Source: JBMNUL01 sp050946255 (GTDB lineage Bacteria > Actinomycetota > Coriobacteriia > Coriobacteriales > CADBOM01). From it: a DNA stretch of 5,385 nucleotides. Made by a program: the position numbers and the translations under genes. Position 1 is the first letter of the stretch. Every line of letters begins with the position of its first letter. The notes beneath the pieces were generated by a model that was not told the DNA's origin, searched no databases, and saw only the letters and a program-made list of their open reading frames with translations. The stretch covers positions 1 to 5,385 of the forward strand of contig JBMNUL010000172.1 in the NCBI GenBank assembly GCA_050946255.1, in the 5' to 3' direction. Shown piece by piece: positions 4,753 through 5,385 of this stretch.

Positions 4753-5385
4753 ATGAGGGTATTGCTGGTAAATGGAAGTCCACACGAGAACGGGTGCACT
4801 CATGAGGCCCTGCGAGTTGTTGGCGATGCTCTTGAGAAGGATGGCGTGGACACCGAGGAGTTTTGGATTCAGAACAAACCTATTGCAGGTTGCATAGGAT
4901 GCTTGAAGTGCCGTGAGACCGGCAAGTGCGTTTTCCAAGACACGGTGGAGGATTTCCTGAACCTCGCAGAAGGGTTCGATGGTTTCGTGTTCGGGTCTCC
5001 CGTGCATTACGGCGGTATCACAGGCAACATGAAGTCCTTCATGGACAGGGCATTTTACTCCGCCCGCCCGCGAGACCCTGAGATGTTTCGGTTGAAGCCT
5101 GCCGCCGGTGTAGTCTCCGCGCGGAGGATGGGCACCACATCTGCTCTGGAGCAGATGGACAAGTACTTCGAGATCGAGCAAATGCCAATAGTCTCCTCGA
5201 GGTATTGGAATGCCGTCCATGGATATGTTGCTGAAGAGGTGCAAAGCGATGTCGAGGGCGTGCAGACGATGCAGGTTCTCGGGCAGAACATGGCATGGCT
5301 CCTCAAATGCATGAAAGCTGGTGAAGAAGCTGGCATCGAGAGGCCATCTCTTTACAAAAAGCGGGAGCAAACCAATTTCATCAGG
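4753..5385 (+). CDS. Flavodoxin-fold FMN oxidoreductase, iron-sulfur flavoprotein (Isf)-like; stop codon beyond window
   Basis: Probably a cytosolic FMN protein that passes electrons from NAD(P)H or ferredoxin to a small acceptor. 211 codons are open to the right edge. The last visible residues, TNFIR, resemble the natural end of such proteins, so little is missing. Seen in order: beta-strand and FMN phosphate loop RVLLVNGSPHENGCT (2-16); cysteine cluster C47, C50, C53 and C59, spaced CX2CX2CX5C; flavin-ring loop GSPVHYGGITG (81-91) followed by MKSFMDR (93-99); and a conserved late segment with YWN and HG (151-157). The cysteine spacing equals that of archaeal Isf, whose cluster holds [4Fe-4S], but similar cysteines occur in YwqN-type NAD(P)H-dependent FMN reductases not shown to bind iron. 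GGGGAG (4741-4746) six bases upstream and an in-frame TGA at 4738-4740 fix the start. The 52-bp spacing from AKR2 suggests co-transcription and a shared redox role. Confidence 0.88.
   Translation, partial: MRVLLVNGSPHENGCTHEALRVVGDALEKDGVDTEEFWIQNKPIAGCIGCLKCRETGKCVFQDTVEDFLNLAEGFDGFVFGSPVHYGGITGNMKSFMDRAFYSARPRDPEMFRLKPAAGVVSARRMGTTSALEQMDKYFEIEQMPIVSSRYWNAVHGYVAEEVQSDVEGVQTMQVLGQNMAWLLKCMKAGEEAGIERPSLYKKREQTNFIR

Noticed and set aside
4684..5370. 228-codon antisense frame opposite the flavoprotein
   Set aside because: The plus-strand frame carries clear FMN-loop, cysteine and SPVHY motifs and a good SD. The antisense product is His/Pro/Arg-rich with no domain.
1..5385. Mobile elements, CRISPR repeats, toxin-antitoxin or defence genes
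   Set aside because: No transposase, integrase, terminal repeats, regularly spaced repeats or defence domains were found on either strand.

Overview
The window reads as chromosomal DNA from an anaerobic, probably gut- or rumen-type microbe. Coding GC is near half and intergenic DNA is AT-rich: 1501-1680 has 50 G+C in 180 bases. Each start sits behind a purine-rich Shine-Dalgarno-like sequence. The lineage is unresolved. A 7-TM/GGDEF signalling protein and a LysR regulator point to bacteria, for example Coriobacteriia-like Actinomycetota or Bacillota. An Isf-like flavoprotein, TATA-like intergenic boxes and frequent ATA, AGG and GGA codons would also fit a gut methanogen of the Methanomassiliicoccales type. 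No rRNA, tRNA, CRISPR array, insertion sequence or integrase is visible.

Layout. (1) 1-1447, minus strand: a membrane signalling protein with a short extracellular domain, seven transmembrane helices and the start of a GGDEF domain. It is open at the left edge, so its C-terminus is missing. (2) 1448-1885: a 438-bp gap with a candidate terminator, two inverted-repeat structures and weak promoter-like boxes, but no recognisable gene. (3) 1886-2725, minus strand: a LysR-type regulator. (4) 2726-2849: a divergent promoter region carrying a T-N11-A dyad typical of LysR operators. (5) 2850-3698 and 3849-4700, plus strand: two aldo/keto reductases with complete catalytic tetrads. (6) 4753 to the right edge, plus strand: an FMN flavoprotein with a CX2CX2CX5C cysteine cluster, missing at most its last codon(s) and stop.

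Working model (inference). The LysR protein senses a small molecule and controls the divergent genes AKR1-AKR2-flavoprotein. Together these would form a small redox or carbonyl-detoxification module. The two reductases differ at cofactor-selectivity positions: AKR1 has Asn230/His233 where AKR2 has His230/Arg233. They may therefore draw on different nicotinamide pools. The GGDEF gene faces away and has its own upstream region, so it is probably a separate unit. No defence system or other clearly new system is evident. The most interesting points are the cofactor contrast, the Isf-type cysteine cluster, the operator architecture, and a Lys-rich reading frame continuing past the LysR amber stop.
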